Positions 12,601-25,978 of a stretch of DNA of 64,000 nt are shown here, one piece after another. The notes under the pieces are model-generated. The model worked only from the letters and a program-made list of their open reading frames with translations. It was not told where the DNA came from and ran no database searches. Every line of letters starts with the position of its first letter. Within the stretch, counting starts at the first letter, position 1. Where the stretch lies: positions 23,044,304-23,108,303 of the forward strand of contig OY986973.1 in the NCBI GenBank assembly GCA_963920575.1, in the 5' to 3' direction. The stretch comes from Narthecium ossifragum (Eukaryota; Streptophyta; Magnoliopsida; Dioscoreales; Nartheciaceae). Position numbers and translations under genes: made by a program.

Positions 12601-15600
12601 TCCTGGAAAAGCATTACTAGACACAAGTCACAATTGACAGGCTCACAGAAGAGGATTCATTTCAAGCAAATCTTAAAAGATCATCTTTCCAATTTGCTTT
12701 TTCAACAAGTCAATAATCAGGAAAATATTTGCAAGAAATCATGTTAAAGACCAAAAAGAGAAACAAAACATGAGACCGTATAGCCAGCATATTTTCAAGA
12801 AATTTCATCAAGTGAATATATCAAGTAAAGCATAACATGAAACCTACACTGTTCCTAAGAGATATCCCAATGTTAGTTATGATAAATTTCTATAAAGCGC
12901 ATGTGCAAATGCATGTACCGATGCGTTCAAAAAGCGAGTCAGGTACTCTTGCCGGCCTAACAGACTTTGTCACGTGCCACAAATAGATGGTGATCAGCCT
13001 AAACAAATGATCCACTCCATCACATTGATCAACAGATTATAACACAAATGCTAGCCAAAAATTCAGCTAGTCTAAATATCTAAGCATTTCAAATCTTGCA
13101 AACTTTCCACCCTTTTCAACATCTAATTGTGCTAAAAAGTGCACAAACACACAAAAATTATGCACAAAGCTGCATGCTTCCATTCGTGCCATATAAATCT
13201 GTCTTATCACAGGATAGAGTGTTAGCAAACTTCAAAAAACATCAACACTCTTAACTGGTTACATGAATTTTTTTTTTATCTCAGCATAGAACAATAGTGC
13301 AAAGATAGAAGTGGCTTGAAATATCATCACATAAAAGTGGCGCTTCAACATAACTCACACTCATTATTGTTTCGCAGTATTCATGAATCAAACAAAATAG
13401 AACTCAATACAGGTACAGTGGCTCAAGGTGTAGAGGGAATATGATCATAGATTAAGTGCAACACACCTGACTATTTGTTTTGCAAGTAGTTGGAACCAAT
13501 GAAAGATGCCTTCCTTTATTTTGAACAGGTCCTTTGTATTTGGTGAGATTTGTCTTCAGTTTGTGGCTTTCCTGTATTGCCCATTGAGATTGTAGCACTT
13601 TACTCTGCGGCAAAAAAAAAAGATAAGACAAGATAAAAAGAAGCTAGTTGAGATGGATATCTACATTCTGGAAGTATATAAAACAACCACTAGATAAACA
13701 CCCACTTGCAGTTGAACAAGCTTCACGCGCTTTATTGACAATTTTGCCTGTTCACATACAAGTATATCTCGCAACAGCCTAGCTTCAGCTAACCTGCAAA
13801 ACAGTACGAAGGAAGCAAATACAGTTTCCATACCATGTTAACCCTCCTAAAGATATGGACAAAAGGACAGCAAGTTAACTTTGCAATTATTACCTCTGGT
13901 GGTGTGGATCACCCAAAATATGATTTCTCTGAAAAAATATGGACAATTACTTTCTTGCAGACAGACTACAATAAATGACACTATTCACAGTGATTAACAC
14001 CAAATTCATCTACATATAAAGGGAAACTATCTACTATTGAAATTTAAGGAGGCAAACTCAAACTTTCATACCAGGGACTGAATTTCAGTAGAAAGCCTCT
14101 CATACTTTCTACTTGCTTGCAGTTCACCCAGCATATCTTCCAAAATATCGAGCTTCATTGCACAAATTTGGAAAAGGGGGCAAAAAGGCACAAATTATGA
14201 TCCATCTAATGCGTAAATAGTCAAACTCAACATACAGAACAATGAAGAGAATATAAAATTAAGCTATGGCAAAACAATGTGATTCATAAATATCTGCAGA
14301 TTTTGATGGAGTGTCCACAATCTTTCTACGAGAATGTAATGTGGAGAGGGAGATAAAAGAAGAGCACAAACAGCTGCAATAAATAGGAGCGGAAATCATT
14401 TGCAAAAAGTAGCCATTCCATACTATTCAAATTATTCAAGCTGGCATGCCATCATTCACTATAGAGCAAGGAATATTCTTTCTTGGTTTTTTTCAATCAC
14501 AATACTCTTGTGAACCTCTGTTCAAGTTTGTAACAAATTGTGTCTAAAGTCTAAACTACTTAAGCTAGTCATCTCAGATCCATACACATCCTACAGTAGT
14601 ATAGCTACACTTCATTCATTTCATTTGCTGAACATTCAACCATTTTAGTAGACAAGTCAAAACTAGATAAATAAATTGAACAAGAAAGGCTAAACAAATG
14701 CTTACAGTCCCAATAAGACATTTTTTGGTATAGCAACAATGAAAGAGCAGGGAATCTAATAAGTACTTAACTCTTTTGAACTAACAGTAGATATTGATGG
14801 TGCAAATAGCAACAATATAAGAGCAGGGAAACTAATAAGTACAATCTAATAAGTACTTACCTCTTTTGAACTAAGAGTAGCTATTGATGGTGCAAACAAT
14901 TCTTTTGTGGCCTGAAATGCTTTGGAGAGTATCTGTAGGAAAAATTGGAACTTGCATAATAAGAAGTGTAAAAGCTTATTTCTGAAGTTAAAACTATATG
15001 GACGGATTGAAAGTTTGAAGCGGCTGTAGAAGAAAATCAGACACTAGATCCCCAAAAAAAACAATAAAATAATTGAATAGGCTAGAATTCAGATGAATGC
15101 ATACATCATTCCAATGCTCAGGAGGTGCCTGACCTCCAACAATACAAGCTCCACCATTGCCACTATAGACATTAATACTGCCCAAGAACTCTGGAAGAAT
15201 TTTCAGACTTTTCTGTGTCCTGCTGGCTTCATTGATATCATTTTCATGGGATACAACTTGTCCAATTCCTCTTTTCCGTACTTCAATAGAAAATGATCCA
15301 GACAAAGCCTGTTGCTCATGATAGGTATCACGACCATGGTGCCTCTGATCTTCAGTGGTCTTTGGTGATATTGGGCCCACAAAATCAAGAGACCGGGAAA
15401 TGTTAGCGACGGTTGAGTTAATGATCTTGTCCGCTGGATTCTGAGCAGTCCCTTGGGGAAAAAACTGCAATTCCCAACCAACTGATTTAGACTAAACATA
15501 TGAAACCATCTGATCTTTACCAACAACAAGGAAATATATTCATACAGAAGACTGAAGAAGGTGTAGACCTGAATTGATTTGTTCAAAGTTGTAGCCTCTA

Positions 15601-18600
15601 TATCATCAGATGCAGATCCAAGTGAATCAATAATTACCGACCTTTCGGATGATGTTCCTCTAGCGCTATTTAACCCTATCTCAGCATTGTTCGCTTGACT
15701 GTTGAAGTGTCTATCTTGCCAACCTCCTGCTTCACTACACAAGTTATCGGAAGTTATATGACTGCTGACCGTCCCATTAGGAGCATGAAGTTTTCCTGCT
15801 TTATTGAAGTAATCAGAAGTGCTGGACTGAAACATGTTTTCCTTCGGCAATGACATTGAACTCATCATCTGATCTTCACTTGGAGTCGAGCAACCCTCAT
15901 GAAATGAAGCTGTGTCATGTTTGCCCATCACTCCAAGCGAGGAAATGACCTTAGTGGTACAATTCATGGTTTGATTCTCCTTGGGAGAGGAGAACACTTG
16001 AATAGGCTTCTGAGAGCTCAATGGACTTCCTTTTGTTTCCCATTCTGACCTAGAAAACTCAAACAACGATGCAGGTTCTGTCGACTTGACAGTCCCATTA
16101 ACAATATCATTTTCCTTATTTTGCCTCAAAAGTCTTGTGTCATTTAGCACCTTCTCACCTAATCTACTCAATTCCAAACTGGTCCCCTGTCCTCCAGTCA
16201 GTTTAGACGTATTTATCAAGCTCTCTACCACATGAGTATCACAGAAATCAGAAAGTTTTGTACAATGATCATAACTCCTTGATTGCAAAAAACCTTCAAG
16301 CTCAAATGATCTATGCTCATTCTTTGACGTTGATGGTCTGAAACTCGCAGGTTTTGGTGTTTCAGGAACTTTAAATTTTGAGATGCTATTCTTGATAGCT
16401 GAGATTCTCTCAGCATGTCGTAAAAGTTCCATCTTAATAGAGGAAGGAGGTTGCTCTTTACCAGGACTCTGTATCAACTTACCTGGGGAAACAACAGCAG
16501 ACTCAAGGAATAGTTTTTGCCGCTTAGCACGTAAAGAGGATACAGACCCTTGAAATGAAGATTGAAAGCGTTGAACAGCATTTTTAGGGGTATGCATTCC
16601 AAACTCGGGTTCAGATGGTTGTTGATGACCATCTGCTTCGAATACTGGTTCTAACTGAGAAATATTCTCAGACACCCTATCTGAAGGAGAGGGCCGGTCA
16701 GAATTTTGAGTACCAGTAGCCACAATATCAGACTGTATTCCCTGAACACCAGCAGAGTCGTCCTTGCGCATGGGAGAAACTGTAGGCTGAACATTAAAGA
16801 TGCTCAAGATATCTCAAAGAAGTTATATAACCAGGACATAAAAACCACAGTGGTTCAACACTTCAACTATTCAAGCAGTAATCTTACAAATTTGAACTAA
16901 GACCTTAGCTCAAATTTCGAGTAGGACCAAATTAAGGAAAAAGATCACAATGAAACATAAAATCTGCACTCTGCAATATGGAAGATAGGGCAGAAGAACT
17001 GCCAAATGTTGCAAACTGCATCAGACAGACAAGAATTGGTGCTTTAAAACGTGAAATAACAAGGTTGTAACTGAACACAATTTTAAAGAGGATGATTCCA
17101 TATATATAATAGAAAAAATAATATCATGCAGTAATTCTAGCAACATAAGATACATGGCGCAGAATATTTCTTCTCATAAGTTTCTGAGAGTCATCATAAA
17201 TTATAAATAGATGTAAAACCGCTAATAGCATCCCATCCTCTCACTAGGCATTCAAAGCTGCTTGCAAAACAGAGAATAGTGTGGCTTTATGTTCATTAAT
17301 ATTTGACTGTGAACAAATAAATCTAGGAGGATCTGCATAGAGTCAACATTGAAGCCAGAAAAGAACTTCTTACAGGGGTTTTAGCTGTGGGTGATGAATC
17401 TCGAGGCAGACTAGCTTTCTTGATTATGCCCACAGAAGAAACATTTAATTGGTGTGAGCCAAGACAATGATCAATTGCTTCATCAGTTGATGCAGCAGCT
17501 TTACCAGTCTGGGTGTCTTCCTTTACAGAACTGTTTACATCACTGACCTCATTTACATTATGCTCTGAAACCAAGACTCCATTTGGAGAATTAGGCTGCA
17601 TGCTCTTATCTACTTCAGCCAACAGTGCTTCCAATGTAGGAGAAATTTTTCCATAATCATATTTATCCGGATTATTCGAAATCAGACTCATGTAGTTTGA
17701 ATCACCAGCACTGCAGCTAATTTTCCCATCAGAAAGTGTACTAGGAGGAAGCAGCTTCTTGAATCCTGTACGTACCATAGAACTCCCAGGATCAGCAGGC
17801 ATAGAATCTCCTGTTGGTGTTCTTATACTCCCTACTGAAATGCCTGAGCAATCATTCGGCGGAGCGATGTTACGAAAATGCAAGGAAAATGCAGTGGAAT
17901 CCAATGTAATATCAGGATTGTTATCTTCTGACATCCCGCCATCAGAAAACCGCCCAGATCTAATGAAACTTGTGGACACAGGTCCAAAGAAATTGTCATC
18001 TGCATACAAAAAATGGACAGCCTCGGTAACAAATAGACTCTATATTCAGAACAAAGCGATAGATTAATTCTCAAATATAAGTGATGCTCATGTAACTGAA
18101 TGAGATGAAAATGACCAAAACTGTACCACTCAAGAAGACTTGCTGATTAAATTTCCAAAAATAAACAAATTGAACAAAAAAATTAACTTCTTCGGGAATA
18201 AAACACCGCTACAAAATTTAATAAACAGAATTTTGCAAGAAAAGAAAGCATAAAACTGAAAAGAAACAACATTTTGAAACAAAAATCCATGCTAATAAAG
18301 GCGTATTTATGAATGCAAAAGCACAAAGCGCAAAACTAGGAAAAATGGAGACCATACCATCGTTTGAAGTCACAGATCCAACCGTGCTCCCAGGTGACGA
18401 CAAGTCCATATCCCTAATAAACCTCTCCTGCTCCCCATCTTCCTCCCCTTCCTCGTCCTCCTCTCCGTCTCGCATCGACCCCCTCGAGTCCTCGCTATCC
18501 GAGTGCTCCCCGTGGAAACCCACAACACGGCCAGCCCCATTTTCGGCGGCCGCTGCCGGCTTCGAGTCCGGCGGGGTTACGAAGTCCTCATCCCGGTCAA

Positions 18601-18712
18601 AGACGTGAACGGCGGTGGTCTCCGCGAAGCTCACGCGCCGCGACCTCCTCCTCGCTATTGTCACCTCGTCCGCCCCCGCGCTCGAGGGCTCCCTCGCCTC
18701 ATCGGGTTCCAT
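9576..18712 (-). CDS. KNL1: KNL1/Spc7 outer-kinetochore scaffold protein
   Basis: Sixteen exons in phase give 1,262 aa: 18712-18358, 17999-17374, 16786-15569, 15464-15105, 14932-14861, 14152-14072, 13928-13894, 13793-13706, 13604-13467, 12602-12411, 12332-12253, 12141-12069, 11960-11859, 10693-10588, 9922-9838, 9753-9576. Residues 26-29 are RVSF, the PP1-docking motif typical of KNL1. Near 147 is NPDITLDSTAF, resembling a MELT-type checkpoint motif. Most of the first ~700 residues are low-complexity and Ser-rich. Exons 5-10 encode a charged coiled coil (SMRQELEMLDQKVKHLMKSF) as in the Spc7 domain. The last six exons match the C-terminal RWD region that contacts the Mis12 complex. Exon 3 (1,218 bp) is the largest. 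Role from the family: joins microtubule-binding KMN complexes and recruits checkpoint proteins. The acceptor of exon 6 (tgaag) is the weakest call. Confidence 0.92.
10005..10480. repeat. Minisatellites in a KNL1 intron
   Basis: In the intron between the exons ending 10588 and 9922. First, a 43-bp unit (caagtggatgtaatagaata start) occurs twice at about 10009-10092. Then a unit of about 120 bp carrying gatatattggta, tgcctctttgaattc and gcaagtaggagaaaaata occurs three times, at about 10130-10250, 10250-10365 and 10366-10480, with substitutions and short indels. Confidence 0.8.
14755..14895. repeat. Partial duplication of a KNL1 exon and its donor site
   Basis: The donor end of the 72-bp exon 14932-14861 (aagtacttacctcttttgaa ctaagagtag) has a second copy about 100 bp away at ~14761-14805, with a few changes. 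In the intronic copy the splice junction reads acttaactctttt, so the gt donor is lost on the minus strand and the copy is probably silent. Confidence 0.75.
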
Positions 18713-18895
18713 CGACCCGACGAGAACAAGAGGGCAATCTTGACCTAGAATCCCGGTGAGAGATTCTAAGTTTTTCTTGTCGAAATGGAAGCTAGGGTTT
18801 TCCTCGGGTTCGAGGACGATAGTGGAGCGTTTCGATTTGTGCGGGAAATGAAGAGACAGTTTAAATTAACCACCAAGCTATGGCTCTGGCTAATG
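18713..18895 (-). promoter_or_regulatory. KNL1 5' UTR and proximal promoter
   Basis: About 180 bp lie between the KNL1 ATG and the nearest transposon terminus. On the minus strand it contains AAAACCCTAG (about 18790-18799), a telo-box motif common in promoters of proliferation-linked plant genes. No clear TATA box is seen. Confidence 0.4.
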
Positions 18896-19305
18896 TAAAA
18901 TGCACCACTAAAATTCACATGCGCACCACATTTTATTTAAAATATCTAAATTATCCTTTCTTTCTCTCGTGGTGATGATGGTGGTGGTCACCGACAACGG
19001 GGTGGCTGGGGTGGCCAGCGGTCGGCGAGACCGAGAGGGAGGAGGGAGGGAGAGAGAGGAGAGAGAACACGCGGTCATCATTATTGTTGAGCTCCATTTC
19101 CCTGCCTAGCTCACAATCGCCATTGATGTTGAGCTCCACCCATCGTAGCCACCTCTCGTCTCCATCCCTGCGAAGCCCCTCCGTCGACGTACCTTCACCA
19201 ACTCGAGCAAAACCTCCTCACCACCTATCTCCCTTAAACCCCGGCCGCCACCACCACCTCCCACCCCGATAACCTCCATCCTCCATCAATTCCGATGAAA
19301 CCCCC

Positions 19306-20637
19306 TGATCGCTCACGAACGGTGTCGTTAAATCATACACAAAACGTAATTTAGAAATTTATAAACCCTTATTTTAATATTAAATTCAAATGATAGTATA
19401 ATGATGAAATACGGGGTCGATCCTCAGGGAAAACTCTGACTTGAATAACGAAGGGGAAATTGAATCTCAAAACTCCAATCCTAAAGCAATGAAAGGTTGA
19501 TTTGGATTTTGAAAACGAATTAATTAAAACTAATTACGAAAGCAATTAAAGAGGTTGAAATAGATCAATGAGAGAAACAACCTAGAGATCCCTCAATCCA
19601 CTCTAGCTTCACTTCCTGTATCCTCTCTTCGTGTAGCATAGATTGTCTTCGGACTTAACCTGAGTACAATCTATCTTTACTTAGCATAGATTATCTCAAA
19701 AGCATGTCAAAAACCACATGAAAACCATCTTATGGAACTCTACCATCAAGCACAGCAATCAAGTAGGACACAAAATACGTCAAGGGAAATACTTCCATCA
19801 ACTCTATTATCAATAAATTCAAATCCATAAGATCATGTCTATGAGAAAGAAATACAAGAATCAACTAGAAAATACAGAAAGTTACACTAGAGTTTCATGA
19901 GATCCCTAGATCTAGAAGATTAGCCACTCATCTTTGGGATGAAGGCCATGTATTCGATGAAGAAAGCTCGAGATCTACACCGCATCTCCGTCTTCTTCTC
20001 CAATCTGAATTCCTCTCTTTTTCTCTATGAAGGCCCCCTGTTTTCCAGCCACAAAACCCTGTTTATATCTTAATTCCCGGATTAGGGTTTTAGGGTTAAG
20101 TTAGACCTCAAGTACAACTCGGAATTCCTGATCCAACCCTGACAACTTCTTCCAATCGCGACTGGGCTCAACCAGTTCGGAATTTGAGAATGAGTCCAAC
20201 ACAAAAGATGTAGATCTGGAAGTCCTCTATCAGCTCCCGAAGAGTTTCAAATATTTGGACTTATCTACAATATTTGGTGAATATTCTCCCGGGCGTCGAC
20301 GGACCAGTCTTCCAGCAGGTAAATATCTTCATCTTCTTCGAAACTGCTATCACTCCATCAGTAATCTCTGAAAGTGTCCAACATGAAAGTTGTACGTCTT
20401 GATGTCTTCTAGATGTCACCAAAATTTCAGAATATTTGGACTTAAGGATAATATCTGGTGAATATTGTGCTAACAGTCGACAGAGCAGTGTATTTCAGCA
20501 TATTAACCGAATTTCTTGCATTTCTTCTCAAAGCATGATTAAACCTGAAATCATCTAACAAACTATCAAATACAAATACTCTAAGCCTAACAAAGCTAAG
20601 TTAAGGGGTTTAATCATGAATATTTAGTGACTCATCA
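19306..20637. mobile_element. Solo LTR, copy 1 of a 1.3-1.7 kb family
   Basis: A 1,332-bp noncoding block starts tgatcgctcacg and ends actcatca, that is TG...CA. It is flanked by CCCCC on both sides (19301-19305 and 20638-20642), consistent with a 5-bp target duplication, although homopolymer flanks weaken this. It shares termini and several interior landmarks with 24310-25978: gtcga..c(a/t)cagggaa near the left, gccactcatcttt near 19924, and acctgaaat...actatcaaa near 20545. No ORF of note. Absence of an internal region and a second LTR suggests recombination to a solo LTR. Confidence 0.75.
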
Positions 20638-20808
20638 CCCCCCTCCTTCCACTGCCCCTTCTCTCTTTCCTCAGTGAAGTCACGGTTTCCCCCCGCGACC
20701 CCTCCTCCAAGCTTCGTCGCCGTCACGACCACCCGCAGCTCCTCTCCTCTATCATGACGCCGTTCCGACCTCCCTCGAGATCCCTGTGTCGCCAACTACC
20801 TTTAGCCC

Positions 20809-21058
20809 TAAAAGATATGTGGATTCTCTCGAACCCAAACTTGGGAGAGAGCTTGCTCTTTTATAATATGAAATGTGTAGCTTGCAATTACATTTGAAAA
20901 AGGAAAACTTCATTTTACATATATGGTATAATTGGATTCCCATAATCATGGGATATAATGATTTGATTGATATTAGAGATCGGCTCTAATCTCGGGTGAT
21001 TTGCCTGATGAATGATATGCTGCCGAATTCATCTGATTTTGAACATGATTCTTTATTA
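20809..21058 (-). repeat. 3' LTR of the Copia element
   Basis: 250 bp, direct repeat of 26754-27003. The left border sits on the target duplication AGCCC. The inner border meets minus-strand GCAGGGGCA, a weak polypurine tract. Confidence 0.9.
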
Positions 21059-24000
21059 TGCCCCTGCAAGCTCAGCAAGGAGGAGAGCATTTTAAGCTTG
21101 TCCCGTAGAAGAGCAAATCGAGCCAAGACTAACGGCTTGGTAAGACCATCGGCAAGTTGGTCTTTACTGGATATAAAACGAACCTCTAAGCATTTTTGTT
21201 GAACCTTTTCTCTCACAAAATGGTAGTCAATCTCTACATGTTTGGTGTGGGCATGAAAAACTGGATTAGCAGTGAGATAGGTAGCGCCTATATTGTCACA
21301 CCATAACATAGGGAGATTTTTAAGGAAAATCCCAAGTTCGCGAAGGAGAGATTGAACCCATAACGATTCAGCTGTACCATGAGCAATGGCGTGATATTCA
21401 GCCTCTGTACTTGATCGAGCGACGGTGGGTTGCTTTTTGGAGCTCCAAGAGATTAGAAACAATACTATGAAATAGTGTGGGATCTGAAAAAGGACTTCCT
21501 TCAAATAAAGAGAGCAACTGAGAAGAAAACATTGGCGAGGAAACTGGCTTTGCAGCAATCATATTGGTGCGTTGTAGTAGGTTCACAATGTATCGTTGTT
21601 GAGAGAGAAACAGCCCAGCTGCAGATCGTGTAACCTCCACTCCCAAAAAATAGTGCAAGTCCCCCAAATCTTTTACTGCAAACTCACAACTTAAGGTTGA
21701 AATGAGGTGAGAGATAGCATCTTCATCAGATCCAGTTATAAGAATGTCATCCACGTAAACCAACACAAACAGAGTCACAGAGTTGTCCTTATAGATAAAT
21801 AGAGAAGTGTCGGAGGACGAATTTGTAAAGCCTAAAGAGAGAAGTTTCTCACTCAGCCGAGAATACCAGGCGCGAGGGGCTTGCTTCAGACCGTAGAGAG
21901 CTTTGTGGAGCTTGCACACATCGTTCGGAAAGCTGGGATGAACATAACCAATTGGTTGTTGCATAAATACCTCTTCGGATAGAAAACCATGAAGAAAAGC
22001 ATTTTGTATGTCAATCTGGCAGATCCTCCAATGATTCGAAACTGCAATACTTAACACCAGTCGGATTGTTGTAGGTTTAACAACCGGACTGAAAGTGTCA
22101 GCAAAATCAATGCCGTGTTGCTGATGATACCCTTTCGCAATCAATCGGGCTTTCCGGCGCTCCATAGAACCATCAGATTTCTTCTTTGTTTTGAACACCC
22201 ACATAGATCCAACAACATTCAAATATAGCTGAAAAGGCACAAGAGTTCATGTCCCATTCTTCATTAGAGCCGTAAATTCCTCATCCATAGCGGAGCGCCA
22301 CTCGACATATTTGCTAGTTTCGAAGTAACATGATGGCTGATCCGAAACTCTACTCATAGTGAGAAGAGCCTTAGGTAGAGGATAGGACCATACCATCCAT
22401 AAGTGTCTTTGGTTTCACAATCCCATGTTGAGAACGAGTCCTCGTTTGGTGGAGACAAGATACAGGAGCCTCGACAGCGGTAGCAAGATCTGTAGGAATA
22501 GGAGCCGAAGATGAATGAGAGGGTTGCTGAGTAGAATTGATAAAGTGTGTAGAGGAAGGAGGACAATGCTCAGCAATAGGAGAAGGGGGTAAAGAGGAAG
22601 GAGGGTTAGGAGTAGGAAATGAGTGGGTCCCATACAAAGGACTTTGAGTGGATTGATGACTAGACGATATGGAGGATGGAATGTGTTGTCCATTGGGTAG
22701 AGCAATAGGCATCGGTAACAAGGCTGTTTGGGGATCAGCCGAAGATCGGGGAGGTTGGGATCGGCTATGAGAAAATGGAAAGTTGGGTTCATCGAAGATT
22801 ACGTGACGAGATATGAAGATTTTTCCAGATTCCATGTCTAGGCATTTATAACCTTGATGCATGTTATTGAACCCAATAAATATGCACCTTTTGGAGCGGA
22901 AGTCAAGCTTGTTTTTGTTGAAAGGATGAAGGAATGGGTAGCAGGCACAGCCAAAAACACGTATGTGAGAAAAGCCTGGAGTTTTGTTGAAAAGTTTTTC
23001 AAATGGAGAGACGTCCAAAGAGGATGTTTGAAGTCTGCTGATAAGGTAGGTCGCACTAAGAAAGGTATCATCCCAGTAGATATGAGGAACAGAGCTATGA
23101 GACAGAAGAGAAAGCCTGTTTCAACTATATGCCGATGTTTTCTCTCGACTGAGCCATTCTGTTGAGAAGTATGTGGGCATGTAACCCGATGATTGATTCC
23201 AACAGTAGAGAAAAATTTATTCAGAGACCGATATTCACCACCCCAATCTGTTTGAACGGATTTTTTTTTGCAATTGAACATGCGCTCAACCAGTTTTTGA
23301 AAGGAATGAAAAACATACAAAACATCATATTTCTTAGGAATAGGATAAAGCCAGACATATTTGCTAAAATGGTCCACAAATGAAACATAATATTTATTTC
23401 CATGAGCAGACAAAACAGGGGACGGACCCCAGACATCTGAGAAAATTAGTTCAAGGAGAGAGTTAGATACAGACTGTGACTCAGAAAATTGGAAGACGGT
23501 GACTTTTCCCTTGCTGGCATGCCGAGCAAACACCGGGAATTTTATTTGAGGACACGGGAAGAGAAAATTTGGTGACGACATGTTGTACTGTTTTATAGGA
23601 AGAATGCCCTATACTGTAGTGCCACATTTCAAGAGGAACACGTTGGCAAAGAAAAGCTTGTGAGGATTGAGAAGTAGATATGGAAGTGGGAAATATATAA
23701 AGTCCATCCTTAGTCTTGCCGCGCAGTAGAGTTGCTCCCGTGATTTCGTCCTTCACCAAAAAAATAGGAAGAGTGAAACTCAATAAAGACATTATTTTCA
23801 TTGGTAAACTGGCTCACAGAAATCAATTTCTTTTTAATTTGAGGGACATGTAATAAATTTGATAATTGAAAGGAGCATGAAGGTAAGACAAGATTAGAAG
23901 AACCAATATTTTTGATGTCCAAACCTGCTCCATTACCCACTTGAATTTGATCCGTGCCATGATAAGGTTCAGAATAAAGACTCATATTCTGAAAATCATT

Positions 24001-24309
24001 AGTAATAGACCCTGTGTCGGGATACCAGTTTGTATCCAATGACAAATTTTGTTTCGTAAGATACGCCGACATATTTGGAGCGACACCTTGGTAGGCATGA
24101 TCAAACCTGTGGTAGCACTGAATGGCAGTGTGCCCAACTTTCCCACATACTTGACAAGTTGGACGTGAGTGAGAAGATGACCCAGAAGACTGCGGACCGC
24201 CTCTGTCGCGCCAGCCACCGCGACCTCTACCGCGGTGGTTGTTGTTCTGGTTCATTGGTGGAGATGGGCGTTGTTGGGAAAAGTTTTGTTTCCCACGATT
24301 GCGTGACGC
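20986..24309 (-). pseudogene. Broken Copia pol: protease, integrase, reverse transcriptase, RNase H
   Basis: Minus strand. Near 24150-24090 is a CCHC zinc knuckle (CQVCGKVGHTAIQC), then protease with WYPDTGS near 24030. A GAG-pre-integrase segment (MWHYSIGHSSYKTVQHV, 23630-23580) and the integrase core (LELIFSDVWGP, HTSQQNGSVERKHRHIVETG) lie at 23640-22840. RT at 22240-21440 has the catalytic [11 protein letters not shown] near 21750. RNase H at 21460-20990 starts [19 protein letters not shown]. Between RT (ending FHSIV) and RNase H roughly 80 residues are missing and the frame shifts near 21450. Protease, integrase and RT are also in different frames. No functional polyprotein can be made. 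Confidence 0.9.
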
Positions 24310-25978
24310 TGATACGACTTGAAAAGTGTCGTTCCTTAACAAGTCTACTCAAAATTACAAATTTATAATCAAACTCCTAACTAACTACTTTAGGGGCAGA
24401 TAGCAGTGAGTCCGAGTCGAATCCACAGGGAATGCGTAGGAAAATAATTAAACTACTAAACTCAATCTAAGTATTCCTACCGATAAGTTGGGAAAATATC
24501 CAGAATTGAAATTAAACTAATACTAAAGGATTTATAAATGCGATAAAAGATACCATGGAGTTCTTAATCAGTAACTAAGGTTCTACCAAGTCTTCCTAAG
24601 ATCAAGGCATGCAAACATGATGAGTGGCTTCCTAATAATTGATAAGTGAATGGCTAGTTCTCCTTATCACTCAACAAGTTCTGTTTAGGATTCTTTGTTG
24701 GCAAAAACAATTATCTAATTATCAGTGATCGAATGATTAGTTACGTTCACTGCTAATGAACCCTCTTATTAGGATGAATTCATCGCAAGTAATAGTACTG
24801 ATATGGATTTAGGTGTAAGATCGAGATGACTTCGCATCTTGATGGCCAAATCTACAAAGGTAGGATGTATGAAGGATTAGGGATAGAACGTAGTGGGACT
24901 AGCACTACTATAGTGGGACTAGCACTATACAATCCGTAACCACGAAAAAGATTTCATCCGAGATACCATGGGACTAGCATGGTCCTCTTATTTGGATGAA
25001 TCCAATCCAAGCCCTAGCATACACAAGCTCCGGAATCAAGTGCAAACAAGAACAATCCATACATCCAGCAAGAAATCGACACCAAGGTATAAAAGAAATA
25101 AAAATCAATCCATATAAGTCAATCAATAATGTATACAAGCCCTAGATCTAAGAAATCCCTAATAGAAACCCTAGTTACATCATAAGAATTCCATGGTAAA
25201 AGTTTAACTACTCATCTTTAGGGCTTGATCCATAGATGAAGGTTGATGATCTCCTCCCGCCATGGATTTCCTCCCAAAGATCTCTAAAGACAAGTTAAAA
25301 AGAAGAAGGAAAACGTTCTCCCTCTCAAAGGGAGAAGAAAGACCCTGAAAAACCCTAAAAGATGCCTATTTATAGCCTAGGTATCCACCTTAACTCGGAT
25401 TAGATCTTGGCCTTTGATTTTGCTTAATAAATATCAATGAAACGGTCATTTTCGAGTCCGATCGATCCTACTCTGGGTGTCCGATCGATCGGACTCAGTA
25501 GGAGGGATGGAGGGATCGATCTGACTATAATCCTCTGAAAAATATGCGTTCTGTGACGTTTCTGCATAGTCCGATCGATCGGACTCTAGGGGTCGGATCG
25601 ATCGGACTTTCCAGCGTATTTACTGTCTTGCCATCCAGACTGCGCCATCGGTACTAAAATTACCGTAACTTTCTCTAGGAAACTCGGAATCACGAACCGT
25701 AAAATTCCCTCGAAACTAGACTTCAAGAGCTTTCCAACTATATATGGCACATCATCTGGTTCTTCCTGAGAAGGTACAGGTTAATCTTCAAAGATGGCCC
25801 ACCTTTGCTCCTTTGACTTCGCATGTTCTTTATTTGTTCGTTTTAGCACCAAACATGATCTAATCTTCATTGGAGGCTCTTATACCTGAAATACATCATA
25901 GACTATCAAAATAGCATTGCTTAGAGACTAATAAGATCTAATTAAAATGGTGATTTGTGCACTTTTCACGTCTTATCA
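24310..25978. mobile_element. Solo LTR, copy 2, inserted inside the Copia element
   Basis: A 1,669-bp noncoding block begins tgatacgactt and ends tcttatca (TG...CA) between exact copies of GACGC (24305-24309 and 25979-25983), the 5-bp duplication of an LTR integration. It interrupts the Copia reading frame between the gag C-terminus (ASRHDAS) and the zinc-knuckle part of gag/pol; removing it with one GACGC rejoins the frame. Interior sequence resembles the solo LTR at 19306-20637. It contains GATCGATCGGACT-like short repeats near 25490-25610. Confidence 0.88.

Noticed and set aside
24310..25978. Possible hammerhead ribozyme or retrozyme from the ctgatgag/ctgataag-like end
   Set aside because: No GAAA core or paired stems are placed correctly. 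The TG...CA ends with a 5-bp duplication fit a solo LTR better.
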